Source: Defluviitalea raffinosedens
GTDB taxonomy: Bacteria; Bacillota; Clostridia; Lachnospirales; Defluviitaleaceae
Length of the DNA stretch: 64,000 nt
Assembly: GCF_016908775.1 (NCBI RefSeq)
Contig: NZ_JAFBEP010000016.1
Span: 1 to 64,000, forward strand
Reading direction: 5' to 3'
Part shown: one piece after another, positions 1 to 7,811 of the stretch
How positions within the stretch are numbered: the first letter of the stretch is position 1
Layout of the letters: every line of letters begins with the position of its first letter
Notes under the pieces: generated by a model
What the model was told of the DNA's origin: nothing
Database searches by the model: none
The model's input: the letters and a program-made list of their open reading frames with translations, nothing else
Translations under genes and position numbers: made by a program

Positions 1-77
1 ATACTTTTGCCCTTTTGCCATTGTAGACACTTCCTTCCCTTTTTATATTTTAAGGTGTTCGGCTTTTTGTGTCTACA
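1..77 (-). mobile_element. End of an IS3-family insertion sequence (start of orfA, minus strand)
   Basis: Read on the minus strand, the element starts at base 77 with TGTAGACAC, the TG...CA type of end used by IS3-family elements. A ribosome-binding site (AAGGAAG) follows, then an ATG at 21-19 and seven codons reading MAKGQKY up to the window edge. MAKGQKY-type N-termini are typical of IS3-family OrfA (helix-turn-helix transposase subunit). The nine-base end is repeated inverted at 22-30, next to the start codon. The rest of the element lies outside the window, so family assignment rests on the end sequence and seven residues. It abuts the truncated aldolase directly. Confidence 0.65.
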
Positions 78-81
78 CTAA

Positions 82-582
82 TATACTAACACCACTACAC
101 CGGGAAGTACAGGCGTACCAGATTCTATTGCACCTTATTGCAAAAGCCACAATGCAGTATTGCTTGCGAACCATGGTGCTTTATCATGGGGAAAAGATGT
201 ATTTGAAGCATATCATAGACTGGAGTCTTTAGAATATTATGCGACAGTACTGATGTATACAGGAAACATTATTGGGAAGGCAAATGAATTAAGCTGCAGT
301 CAAGTAAGTGAGCTCATTTCCATAAGAGAAAAGCTGGGAATTAAAACAGGAGGAATTCCACCTTGCTCAACAATTGTAACGAATGACAAAGACGTAGTAT
401 CGTCTTCAAATACGGAAGATCTGAAAGTAAAGAGCAATTCAAAACCCAATTATCCTACATATATTGACTCCAATTCCGGCTGTGAAATTTCGATCAGGCC
501 TAAACCACAATCCAAAGAAGAAGTTATGGAAGAGCTTATAAACAAGATCACTGCTAAGGTTTTAGAAAGTTTAAAGGGGTGA
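82..582 (+). CDS. Class II aldolase (fuculose/rhamnulose-phosphate type), C-terminal fragment
   Basis: The frame is open from base 82, just after an in-frame TAA at 79-81, and reads TTTPGSTGVPDSIAPY followed by AVLLANHGALSWG, the conserved C-terminal part of L-fuculose-1-phosphate-type class II aldolases (the NHG histidine is a zinc ligand in this family). The N-terminal half, with the other zinc ligands, is missing because an insertion sequence end lies directly upstream. A TTG at 160 could serve as a start but would give a useless fragment. After the aldolase fold comes a low-complexity linker and a predicted amphipathic helix (about the last 24 residues, SKEEVMEELINKITAKVLES), which looks like a microcompartment encapsulation peptide. 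The family cleaves deoxysugar 1-phosphates to lactaldehyde and DHAP. Probably a disrupted gene. Confidence 0.8.
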   Translation, partial: YTNTTTPGSTGVPDSIAPYCKSHNAVLLANHGALSWGKDVFEAYHRLESLEYYATVLMYTGNIIGKANELSCSQVSELISIREKLGIKTGGIPPCSTIVTNDKDVVSSSNTEDLKVKSNSKPNYPTYIDSNSGCEISIRPKPQSKEEVMEELINKITAKVLESLKG

Positions 583-586
583 CAAC

Positions 587-2083
587 ATGGAAATCCAACA
601 AAAAGATATAGAACTTATTGTTCAGCAAGTTCTAAAAAATGTTTTAGCGCATCAACCGGTGCAGGAAGAACCGGAGATTAAAACTTATCAGCCGACAAAG
701 ACACCAGCAATGGTTTCATCTCCATCATCGCAAGTTTGGTCAAAAGGTGAATATGGTGTATTTGATCGAATAGAAGATGCTATAGATGCAGCTTATGAAG
801 CACAAAAAATCTATATTAAAAACTTTCAATTAAAAGACAGAGAACGTCTTATTTCTAAAATAAGGGAAGTTGCCAAAGCCAATGTTGAAACCCTTGCAAA
901 AATGACCAGAGAAGAAACCAATATAGGACGCTATGAGGATAAAGTGTTAAAAAACCTTCTTGTTATTGAAAAAACCCCAGGAACAGAGTGCCTAGAGACA
1001 AAGGCTGTTTCCGGAGATGACGGCTTAACAATCATAGAGCAGGCGCCTTTTGGTTTGATCGGAGCGATCACTCCTGTTACCAATCCAACAGAGACAATTA
1101 TTAATAATGTTATTTCCATGATTGCAGGAGGGAATACGGTTGTCTTTAATGTGCACCCTTCAGCGAAAAAGAGTTGTGCTTTCTGCTTACAAATGATTAA
1201 CAAGGCAATTGAAGAAGCAGGGGGCCCCAGTAATCTGGCAACGATGGTCAAAGAACCTACTATGGATACAGTCAAAGCTTTGTGTGAAAGTGAAAAAGTA
1301 AGATTGCTGGTAGGGACTGGGGGAACCCAGATGGTAAAAGCACTTCTTAAATCAGGGAAAAAAGTAATCGGGGCAGGAGCAGGAAATCCTCCGGTGATTG
1401 TAGATGCCACAGCGGATATTCAACATGCAGCTAAAGAGATTTACAAAGGTGCTTCTTTTGATAATAATTTGCTGTGTTTAGCTGAAAAAGAAGTATTTGT
1501 AGATGAAACAGTAGCTTCTGACTTAATCTATTACATGATCAAAGAAGGGGCATTCCTTTTGAATCATGAGCAATTACAAAAGATTATGGATCTGGTACTC
1601 ACCCATGAAGACACACCAAAAGGAAGAGTATATCATGTCAACAAGAAGTGGGTGGGACAGGATGCAGGCAAAATGCTTGAAGCTATAGGGTTACAAGATA
1701 AGGCACATATAAGATTGCTGATCTGTGAGGTAGAGCATGACCATCCTTTTGTCATGCTGGAACAACTCATGCCTGTACTGCCTATTGTTAAATTTAAGAC
1801 CCTGGATGAAGGTATAGAATATGCGTTATTGGCAGAGCACGGGAATAGACATACAGCGTCTATGTTTTCAAAGAATGTAGACAATCTTACAAAGTTTGCA
1901 AGAGCAGTTCAGACAACAATTTTTGTAAAGAATGCATGTACTCTTGCAGGAGTTGGCTTTGGAGGAGAAGGTCATACGACGATGACGATTGCAGGGCCAA
2001 CCGGTGAGGGTATTACCAATGCAGTATCATTTACAAGACAAAGGAGATGTGTTCTGGCAGAAGGCGGCTTTAGAATCATATAG
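587..2083 (+). CDS. CoA-acylating aldehyde dehydrogenase, microcompartment-associated (PduP-like)
   Basis: A 498-residue aldehyde dehydrogenase of the PduP/EutE class, which oxidises an aldehyde (propionaldehyde, acetaldehyde or possibly lactaldehyde) to its acyl-CoA with NAD. The catalytic cysteine is Cys297 in the motif SFDNNLLCLAEKE, and the nucleotide-binding region GTGGTQMV precedes it. The first 20 residues (MEIQQKDIELIVQQVLKNVL) form an amphipathic helix followed by a Pro/Gln/Glu-rich linker to about residue 50; this is the usual N-terminal encapsulation peptide that targets the enzyme to a shell. The ATG lies four bases after the aldolase stop, with AAAGGGGTG as ribosome-binding site. 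The following shell genes and PduL make it the central aldehyde-consuming enzyme of the compartment. Exact substrate is not readable from sequence. Confidence 0.92.
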   Translation: MEIQQKDIELIVQQVLKNVLAHQPVQEEPEIKTYQPTKTPAMVSSPSSQVWSKGEYGVFDRIEDAIDAAYEAQKIYIKNFQLKDRERLISKIREVAKANVETLAKMTREETNIGRYEDKVLKNLLVIEKTPGTECLETKAVSGDDGLTIIEQAPFGLIGAITPVTNPTETIINNVISMIAGGNTVVFNVHPSAKKSCAFCLQMINKAIEEAGGPSNLATMVKEPTMDTVKALCESEKVRLLVGTGGTQMVKALLKSGKKVIGAGAGNPPVIVDATADIQHAAKEIYKGASFDNNLLCLAEKEVFVDETVASDLIYYMIKEGAFLLNHEQLQKIMDLVLTHEDTPKGRVYHVNKKWVGQDAGKMLEAIGLQDKAHIRLLICEVEHDHPFVMLEQLMPVLPIVKFKTLDEGIEYALLAEHGNRHTASMFSKNVDNLTKFARAVQTTIFVKNACTLAGVGFGGEGHTTMTIAGPTGEGITNAVSFTRQRRCVLAEGGFRII

Positions 2084-2098
2084 TAAGGAGGTATGTGT

Positions 2099-2407
2099 AT
2101 GGCAATAGGTTTTTTAGAAGTAGCAGGGTATGCAGTTGCCTTATATGCGATGAATAAAGCGTGTAAAGCGGTCGATATCGAAATTCTGGGGATTGACACG
2201 ATCAATTCAAAGGATTCCAGTGCCCATATACCTCTTACGGTTCAGGTAAAGTTTCAGGGAAGTATTTCTGATGTAAAGATTGCAGCAGAGGTAGCCAGAG
2301 AAGCTGCACTGCAATTTAATAACGAAAAAGAAGTGATTACCAGTGTTATAGAAAACCCTTATGAAGGGACGAAAAAACTGGCAAAAATTTCGAAGGTAAA
2401 ATTTTAA
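2099..2407 (+). CDS. BMC-domain microcompartment shell protein
   Basis: A 102-residue protein starting MAIGFLEVAGYAVALYAMNK, the opening beta strand and helix of the BMC (PF00936) fold. These proteins form hexamers that tile the facets of the polyhedral shell. An upstream in-frame ATG at 2093 is only one base from the AAGGAGG at 2085-2091, so the ATG at 2099, seven bases away, is the better start. It is more divergent than the two short paralogues downstream and lacks their KIGSGLVT pore motif; that part reads SKDSSAHIPLTVQV. It may therefore have different pore properties. It follows the aldehyde dehydrogenase by 15 bases in the same operon. Confidence 0.88.
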   Translation: MAIGFLEVAGYAVALYAMNKACKAVDIEILGIDTINSKDSSAHIPLTVQVKFQGSISDVKIAAEVAREAALQFNNEKEVITSVIENPYEGTKKLAKISKVKF

Positions 2408-2422
2408 TAGGAGGTTGATCAT

Positions 2423-2695
2423 ATGTCAGCAATAGGATTAATTGAAACAAGAGGATTAACAGCATCTATTGAAGCAGCAGATGCTATGCTTAAGGCGGCG
2501 GGAGTTGAATTGGTAGGAACAGAAAAAATAGGTTCAGGATTGGTTACAGTTATAGTAAAAGGTGAAGTAGGTGCAGTTAAAGCTGCTGTAGAAGCAGGAG
2601 AAGCTGCGGCAGCAAGGCTTGGAGAACTAGTAGCAGTTCACGTAATTGCAAGACCACATGATGATGTTGCTAAAATTCTTCCAAATTTAAAGTAA
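2423..2695 (+). CDS. BMC-H shell protein, PduA/EutM-like
   Basis: A 90-residue canonical hexameric shell protein. The sequence [20 protein letters not shown] is the conserved first strand and helix, [18 protein letters not shown] holds the pore loop, and [10 protein letters not shown] is the last strand of the domain. It is the length of PduA/CcmK-type proteins and is very like the product of the gene at 3189-3464. Such proteins are usually the most abundant facet component and their small central pore passes hydrophilic substrates. An AGGAGG site lies upstream of the ATG; the gene is 15 bases after the preceding shell gene. Confidence 0.95.
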   Translation: MSAIGLIETRGLTASIEAADAMLKAAGVELVGTEKIGSGLVTVIVKGEVGAVKAAVEAGEAAAARLGELVAVHVIARPHDDVAKILPNLK

Positions 2696-2707
2696 GAGTT
2701 GAAGTCT

Positions 2708-3217
2708 ATGGCTAAATATAATTTTAGTGCAATAGGGATAGTCGAGATCAGCTTTTATGTCAATGCACTTACTGTATTGGATGAAATGTTAAAAACTGCA
2801 GAAGTACATCTCATACATTGGGAAAAAAAACTTGGTGGAAGATTGGTAACCATAATCGTTGGAGGCGATACTTCTGCGGTTCAATCTGCTATTGATGTAG
2901 CAAAATCCATGGGGCAAGTGGTAGGAGAAAAAAATATTAAAGTAGCAATTACGATTCCAAGCCCTCATCCAGAAATAATTAAACTTATTTATAAAGAGAG
3001 AGAAAAAAGATACGGGGAAAATCAAGGTGAAATAAAACAAGAGGAAGAAGAACGACAAAATTGCTTACAAGAAAATAATGATAAAGCAATAGAGACAGAA
3101 GTAAGACAGAAAAGAATGGATCAAGAAAAAGAATCGAATGTTGAAACAATAGAAGAAAAACCCAAAAAGAGATCAAGGAGGAAAAAAGATGAAGGCAATA
3201 GGAATGATCGAAACTAG
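2708..3217 (+). CDS. BMC-domain shell protein with a long charged C-terminal extension
   Basis: About 169 residues. Residues 1-95 are a BMC domain ([20 protein letters not shown], then [16 protein letters not shown]). It departs from the neighbours by having VEIS in place of IETRG and KLGGRLVT in place of KIGSGLVT. From about residue 98 to the end it is a Glu/Lys/Arg/Gln-rich, probably disordered or coiled tail ending in a basic KKRSRRKK stretch. PduK-type shell proteins also carry C-terminal extensions, but no metal-binding cysteines are visible here. A TTG at 2699 is an alternative start; the ATG at 2708 gives the family-like N-terminus, and neither has a strong ribosome-binding site. The last 29 bases overlap the next gene and contain its AAGGAGG. 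Confidence 0.85.
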   Translation: MAKYNFSAIGIVEISFYVNALTVLDEMLKTAEVHLIHWEKKLGGRLVTIIVGGDTSAVQSAIDVAKSMGQVVGEKNIKVAITIPSPHPEIIKLIYKEREKRYGENQGEIKQEEEERQNCLQENNDKAIETEVRQKRMDQEKESNVETIEEKPKKRSRRKKDEGNRNDRN

Positions 3218-3464
3218 AGGATTTGTGGCGGCAATTGAAGCGGGAGATGCTATGTTAAAGGCAGCAGAAGTAAAATTAATTGGAACAGAAAAAATAGGTT
3301 CAGGCTTGGTAACTGTTATTGTTCAGGGAGATGTTGGAGCAGTTAAAGCTGCAACAGAAAGTGGTGCAGAAGCAGCGTCAAGACTTGGAGAAGTAGTGGC
3401 TGTTCATGTTATTCCAAGACCACATTCAGATGTTTCAAATATTTTATTACCTTCCGCAGAGTAG
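3189..3464 (+). CDS. BMC-H shell protein, PduA/EutM-like paralogue
   Basis: A 91-residue hexameric shell protein ([48 protein letters not shown]). It is clearly a paralogue of the protein at 2423-2695, keeping the same pore motif and differing mainly in helices and the last residues. It starts inside the preceding gene, with AAGGAGG eight bases or so upstream of the ATG, so translation is probably coupled to the tailed shell protein. Having two close facet paralogues is common in microcompartment loci and may allow mixed facets. Confidence 0.95.
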   Translation: MKAIGMIETRGFVAAIEAGDAMLKAAEVKLIGTEKIGSGLVTVIVQGDVGAVKAATESGAEAASRLGEVVAVHVIPRPHSDVSNILLPSAE

Positions 3465-3508
3465 TAATTAAATAAAACTTAATTACCAAGATATCTGAGG
3501 TGCTCTAA

Positions 3509-4156
3509 ATGGATCAGGAGAAATTAATAGAGTATATAACAGAGTTAGTAATAGAAGAAGTTAAAAAAATAAGCAGCAATGCCTATATTGTTCCGGTAGG
3601 AATATCAGCACGACATGTCCATTTATCACAGGAGCATTTAGAAATATTATTTGGGAAAGGATATCAACTTACTCATTATAAAGATTTAAGTCAACCTGGA
3701 CAATTTGCAGCTCATGAAAAAGTAGAAGTGATCGGACCTAAAGGAAGTATTAAAAATGTACGAATCTTAGGTCCGATTCGTTCTAATACCCAGGTAGAAG
3801 TAGCTCTTTCAGATGCGAGAAAGTTAGGAATCAATGCCCCAGTACGAAGTTCCGGTGATATAAAAGGGACTCCCGGTGTTATTTTAAGGGGCCCTGCAGG
3901 ACAAGTTGAAATTCCTTGTGGTGTCATTATAGCGGAAAGACATCTGCATATGTCAGAAGAAGAAGCCAGGCGATTTAACCTTAAAGATAAGGATATTGTA
4001 ACTGCTGTCGTCGAAGGGTCTAAGGGCGGTAAAATGAGCAATATTGTGGTAAGAGTAAATAAGGATTACAGACTTGATTTACATATTGATACGGATGATG
4101 CCAATGCTTTTAATTTAACTCAGGGACAATATCTGAAATTAGAAAAATGTGAGTGA
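3509..4156 (+). CDS. pduL: Phosphate propanoyltransferase PduL
   Basis: A 215-residue PduL-type phosphotransacylase that converts acyl-CoA plus phosphate to acyl-phosphate and free CoA, recycling CoA inside the compartment and feeding ATP formation by a kinase. Two PduL repeats are visible: GISARHVHLS (His36, His38) and AERHLHMSEEEA (His145, His147), the zinc-binding motifs, plus LHIDTDDANA near residue 191-200. The first 20 residues (MDQEKLIEYITELVIEEVKK) form an amphipathic helix that probably targets the enzyme to the shell lumen. Length and motifs match the family. A TGAGGTG site precedes the ATG. Confidence 0.95.
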   Translation: MDQEKLIEYITELVIEEVKKISSNAYIVPVGISARHVHLSQEHLEILFGKGYQLTHYKDLSQPGQFAAHEKVEVIGPKGSIKNVRILGPIRSNTQVEVALSDARKLGINAPVRSSGDIKGTPGVILRGPAGQVEIPCGVIIAERHLHMSEEEARRFNLKDKDIVTAVVEGSKGGKMSNIVVRVNKDYRLDLHIDTDDANAFNLTQGQYLKLEKCE

Positions 4157-4173
4157 TTTTTAGGGGTGAAACG

Positions 4174-4434
4174 ATGATTATAGGCAAGGTAGTCGGGAAT
4201 GTTTTTTCTACAAGAAAGTGCCAAAGCCTAGTAGGCTACAAGTTATTGGTAATCAAACCTCTGTTTGGGAATAAAGACGATTTCTTTGTTGCAGCAGATA
4301 CCTTAGGTGCCGGAATTGGGGAGTGTGTTCTGGTAACCACGGACAATACCACCCAATATGCCTTAGACAGGCAGGCACCTATAGATGCAATTGTTGTGGG
4401 TATTATTGATGAAGAACCTCAACTGGAAGGGTAG
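4174..4434 (+). CDS. EutN/CcmL-type pentameric shell vertex protein
   Basis: An 86-residue BMC-P (PF03319) protein that closes the vertices of the polyhedral shell. It opens with MIIGKVVGNVFSTRKCQSLVG and contains the family core KLLVIKPLFG, VAADTLGAGIGECVLVTT and the final DAIVVGIIDE strand. The ATG at 4174 follows AGGGGTG by five bases; a GTG at 4153 inside the end of pduL is in frame but lacks a good site and would add a non-family tail. It is the only vertex protein seen in this window, so one gene may supply all vertices. Confidence 0.93.
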   Translation: MIIGKVVGNVFSTRKCQSLVGYKLLVIKPLFGNKDDFFVAADTLGAGIGECVLVTTDNTTQYALDRQAPIDAIVVGIIDEEPQLEG

Positions 4435-4444
4435 GACGATCACT

Positions 4445-5599
4445 ATGAATGAAAAAGTAAAGATAAAATTGAAGGTCCTGGCAGTCAATGATCCAGCAGT
4501 AGATGTATACATTGATAAAAATTACAAAGTGGTAGAAAATTATGACGATGATACAGTAGATATTCAATTTGACATTGTACCATGGGATAGTTACTTTCCC
4601 ACAATGTTGAAGGTATTTAATGGTGAAACTTCTTATGACATTATTATGGTGGCTGGGCATCTTTGGCTTGCAGACTTTGTTACAAAGCAATATCTGGAGC
4701 CAATGGACTATGAGTTTGAAGATATACTTCCAGTCATTGCTCAGGAGATGCAGTATCAAGGGAAGACATATCTTTCACCCTCCTTTTGTGATGGACATGT
4801 AATTGTCTATAGAAAAAGTACTATAGAAAAAGTTTTAGGAAAACCATTAGATCCAGTAATTACAGTAGATCAATTTATAGAAGTAGCTAAGAAATTGAAA
4901 GAGAATGGAATAGATTCTCCGATTGCTCTTAAAGCCCATCAGTCAGAGATATTAACAGATGCTCTGCCTTATTTAAGAAGTACGGGATTAGATCTTTATG
5001 AAATAAAGGATAATAAGGTAGTTTGCAATATTAAAAAAATGGAAGAAGGGCTTAATAAATACTTAAGCTTAAAATCCTATGCACCTGATGATACTTATAC
5101 TTTTGGCAACAACGAAATAAAAGAAGTTTTGGCCCATAATAAAGTAGCAATGGCAGTAACATGGTCAGGTCAATTAGGAGTAGTAACAAAGGAATGTGAT
5201 GATTTAGAGGATTTAGGATTCTCTACTTTTGATACAGCATGGAATGTAACCTGGTCTTTTGCAATTACAAAGAACAGTCAGAATAAAGAAAAAGCTAAGG
5301 CATTTTTGGCTTATCTGCGTTCAAAAGAAGTAGATCGTTTAGTAGGGGCATATTGCGGGGCACCTGTAAGAAAAAATAGTTATATTGAAGGAATGAATAA
5401 ATATCCCTGGTATAAAGTTCAGCTTGAAATGATAGAAAATCAAGCTACTCCACTTATAGATTTGCTTCAGGCAGGAGACAAGAACAATGTTTTGTATGAA
5501 GAAATTTATAATGTTTTTACCGGTCAAAAGGAAGTAAGAGAAGCACTTAAAGATGCGGAGTCAAGAATAGAAGCTGTCGATGAAAGGAGAACTTTATGA
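4445..5599 (+). CDS. Family 1 solute-binding-type protein without signal peptide, in the microcompartment operon
   Basis: A 384-residue protein with the layout of ABC-transporter family 1 binding proteins (SBP_bac_1): FNGETSYDIIMVAGHLWLAD in the first lobe, PLDPVITVDQFIEVAKKLKE, and a C-terminal region with KNSQNKEKAKAFLAYLRSKE. Unlike true binding proteins it starts MNEKVKIKLKVLAVNDPAVD: there is no hydrophobic leader and no lipobox cysteine, so it should stay in the cytoplasm. The ATG at 4445 follows the vertex gene by ten bases, and its stop overlaps the next start (ATGA). An upstream in-frame TTG or CTG region at 4385 lies in the previous gene and does not add a leader. A role in binding a sugar, lactaldehyde precursor or compartment cargo is possible but unproven. 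Confidence 0.8.
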   Translation: MNEKVKIKLKVLAVNDPAVDVYIDKNYKVVENYDDDTVDIQFDIVPWDSYFPTMLKVFNGETSYDIIMVAGHLWLADFVTKQYLEPMDYEFEDILPVIAQEMQYQGKTYLSPSFCDGHVIVYRKSTIEKVLGKPLDPVITVDQFIEVAKKLKENGIDSPIALKAHQSEILTDALPYLRSTGLDLYEIKDNKVVCNIKKMEEGLNKYLSLKSYAPDDTYTFGNNEIKEVLAHNKVAMAVTWSGQLGVVTKECDDLEDLGFSTFDTAWNVTWSFAITKNSQNKEKAKAFLAYLRSKEVDRLVGAYCGAPVRKNSYIEGMNKYPWYKVQLEMIENQATPLIDLLQAGDKNNVLYEEIYNVFTGQKEVREALKDAESRIEAVDERRTL

Positions 5600-6927
5600 A
5601 AGTCATAATAATCGGTGGAGTTGCTGCTGGAATGTCTGCAGCTTCTAAAATAAAAAGGGTAGATAAAAACGCTGAAGTTATTGTTTATGAAAAGGGCGAT
5701 TTTTTGTCCTATGGTGCATGTGGTCTACCTTATTATGTTGGTGGATTCAACGATGACTATACTAAGATGATCGCAAGAACAAAAGAGCAATTTGAAAGTA
5801 TAGGAATTCATGCGCACACCAATCATGAAGTGATCAAGGTTGTGCCAGGAGAAAAAAAAGTTCTTGTAAGAAATCATATTACAGGCGATATTTTTATAGA
5901 TACTTATGACAAGTTAATGATTGCCACAGGGGCGAAAGCGGTTAAACCACCGATTGAAGGAATTCATTTAAAGGGGGTTTATCAGCTTAAGACATTAGAA
6001 GATGGTATTTGGCTTAAGAAGGCAGCACAGGATGAAAGTATAAAGAAAGTAGTAATCGTTGGCGGAGGATATATAGGGATTGAAACTGCAGACGCATTTT
6101 TAAATCTTGGCAAAGAAGTAACGATTATCGAATTTGCCAATAGAATTCTGATGCCTTTTGATGAAGAAATAGTAAAGATTGCATTAGAAGAATTAATGCA
6201 TCATGGAGTAAATATTAGAACGGGCGAAAAGGTTGTTGGATTAAAAGGAACAGATCGTGTCAGAACCGTCGTTACCGATCAAGGTGAGTATGAAGCAGAT
6301 CTTGTAGTTTTATCCATAGGTGTTAGGCCGGCCACAGATTTTCTACGGGATACAGGAATTAATATGGCACCTAATGGGGCCATTATAGTGGACAGGGAAA
6401 TGAGAACTTCCCTTCCTGATGTATGGGCTGCCGGGGACTGTGCTTTGGTTTATCATAAACAGTTCAAAGATAATGTATATTTACCGCTTGGTACAGTGGC
6501 CAATAAATGTGGTAGAATTGCTGGAGCAAATATTTTAGGCGCCCACCAGAAGTTTACAGGAGCCCTAGGCTCAACAGCAATTAAAGTATGCAATATCGAA
6601 ATGGGAAGAACTGGATTTTCGGAAAATGACGCCAAAAAACTGGGAATGAATTATAAAACCGTCATTGTCAATGCCTATGACCATCCGGGCTACTATCCAG
6701 GACAAACACCGATTACAATCAAACTGATTTATGAGACAGGCACTAAAAAACTTTTGGGTGCTCAGGCTGCAGGGCAAAAAGGAGCAGTTTTACGTATCGA
6801 CAGTTTTGCCATAGCGATTCATAATCAAATGACTACGGATGAATTAGGGATGCTGGACTTAGTCTATGCACCACCTTTTGCAGGGGTATGGGATCCTATC
6901 CACATTGCTTGTAATGCTGCAAAATAG
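5596..6927 (+). CDS. CoA-disulfide reductase / NADH oxidase-type flavoprotein
   Basis: A 443-residue pyridine nucleotide-disulfide oxidoreductase. It has an N-terminal FAD motif (VIIIGGVAAGMSAASK), a single redox cysteine at Cys42 in SYGACGLPYY, an NAD(P) motif (VVIVGGGYIGIETADAF), the second FAD motif (VWAAGDCALV) and a C-terminal dimerisation domain. A lone Cys42 is shared by NADH oxidases and CoA-disulfide reductases; sequence alone does not separate them. In this operon it could reoxidise NADH from the aldehyde dehydrogenase, or keep CoA reduced for the PduP/PduL pair. Its ATG overlaps the stop of the preceding gene, showing tight coupling. Confidence 0.88.
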   Translation: MKVIIIGGVAAGMSAASKIKRVDKNAEVIVYEKGDFLSYGACGLPYYVGGFNDDYTKMIARTKEQFESIGIHAHTNHEVIKVVPGEKKVLVRNHITGDIFIDTYDKLMIATGAKAVKPPIEGIHLKGVYQLKTLEDGIWLKKAAQDESIKKVVIVGGGYIGIETADAFLNLGKEVTIIEFANRILMPFDEEIVKIALEELMHHGVNIRTGEKVVGLKGTDRVRTVVTDQGEYEADLVVLSIGVRPATDFLRDTGINMAPNGAIIVDREMRTSLPDVWAAGDCALVYHKQFKDNVYLPLGTVANKCGRIAGANILGAHQKFTGALGSTAIKVCNIEMGRTGFSENDAKKLGMNYKTVIVNAYDHPGYYPGQTPITIKLIYETGTKKLLGAQAAGQKGAVLRIDSFAIAIHNQMTTDELGMLDLVYAPPFAGVWDPIHIACNAAK

Positions 6928-6989
6928 TGTATTTTCACAGTTGTAAAGAGCATTTTGTCTTTTTACAAGTAAGAGGAAGAGGGATATAA

Positions 6990-7811
6990 ATGAGCAAATT
7001 GATGACAATTAAAGATGCAGTAAATCTGATTAAAGACGGAGATATCTTGGGGATTGGCGGAAATGTCCTGCACAGAGCACCCATGGCATTAGTAAGAGAG
7101 ATCATAAGAGCACAGAAGAAGCATCTTAAGATCGTTAAAACTGCAGGAGCCATGGATATAGATATGCTTTGTTTAGGAGAATGTGTTGACAGTGTAGATG
7201 CAGGCTTTGTGAGCTACGAAAGTGAGTTTGCTCTGGCAAACCATTACAGAAAAGCGGTTCAAAATGGAATCGTTAAGGCCAATGAACATGCCTGTTATAC
7301 AGTCATTTCCGCTTTGAGGGCATCATCCTATGGGATCCCTTTTATGCCGGTAAGAGGCTTGGTTGCCGGAGATCTTATAGAAGTTAATGATTATTTTACA
7401 AGGATCAATAATCCTTTTGGGGATGAAAAAGTAACAGTAGTAAAAGCGATTACCCCAGATGTTGCAATCATTCATGCCCAGGAAGCAGATGAAGAAGGGA
7501 ATGTAAGAATACTGGGACCGCAATTTGAGGATATATTGCTTGCCAAAGCATCTAAAAAAGTGATTGCATCGGTAGAAAGAATTGTGCCTGGTTCAAAGTT
7601 TGCCCAGCCAGGGGAAAATGCGGATATTCCATATTTCCTTGTGTCCGGGATTGTACATATCCCACAGGGAGCAAGTCCCTGTTCCTGTCATGGCTGTTAT
7701 GATATAGACAGAAACTCTATAAAAGCGTTTAAAGACCTAACAGACAAATCTAAGCTGGCAGACTATCTATTTTCTTATGAAAGCAAAGACAGGGGGCATT
7801 ACAATGGATAA
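6990..7811 (+). CDS. CoA-transferase family I, alpha subunit (glutaconate CoA-transferase A-like)
   Basis: A 273-residue CoA-transferase alpha subunit: the N-terminal IKDAVNLIKDGDILGIGGN and the later region RGLVAGDL and VAIIHAQEADEEGNVRILG are typical of glutaconate/acetoacetate-type subunits A. It moves CoA from an acyl-CoA to a free acid. The partner gene overlaps its stop by eight bases, so the two form a heteromeric enzyme. In this operon it may move CoA between a compartment product such as propionyl- or lactoyl-CoA and another acid; the true acids are unknown. It starts 62 bases after the flavoprotein with AAGAGGAAGAGGG upstream of the ATG. Confidence 0.85.
   Translation: MSKLMTIKDAVNLIKDGDILGIGGNVLHRAPMALVREIIRAQKKHLKIVKTAGAMDIDMLCLGECVDSVDAGFVSYESEFALANHYRKAVQNGIVKANEHACYTVISALRASSYGIPFMPVRGLVAGDLIEVNDYFTRINNPFGDEKVTVVKAITPDVAIIHAQEADEEGNVRILGPQFEDILLAKASKKVIASVERIVPGSKFAQPGENADIPYFLVSGIVHIPQGASPCSCHGCYDIDRNSIKAFKDLTDKSKLADYLFSYESKDRGHYNG

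Noticed and set aside
22-77. A complete tiny mobile element bounded by the two nine-base inverted copies
   Set aside because: The inner copy lies next to an OrfA-like start, so the outer copy is better explained as the end of a larger insertion sequence extending off the window.
931-1410. 159-residue frame opposite the aldehyde dehydrogenase
   Set aside because: It is the antisense shadow of a strongly conserved gene, with no ribosome-binding site and no family likeness.
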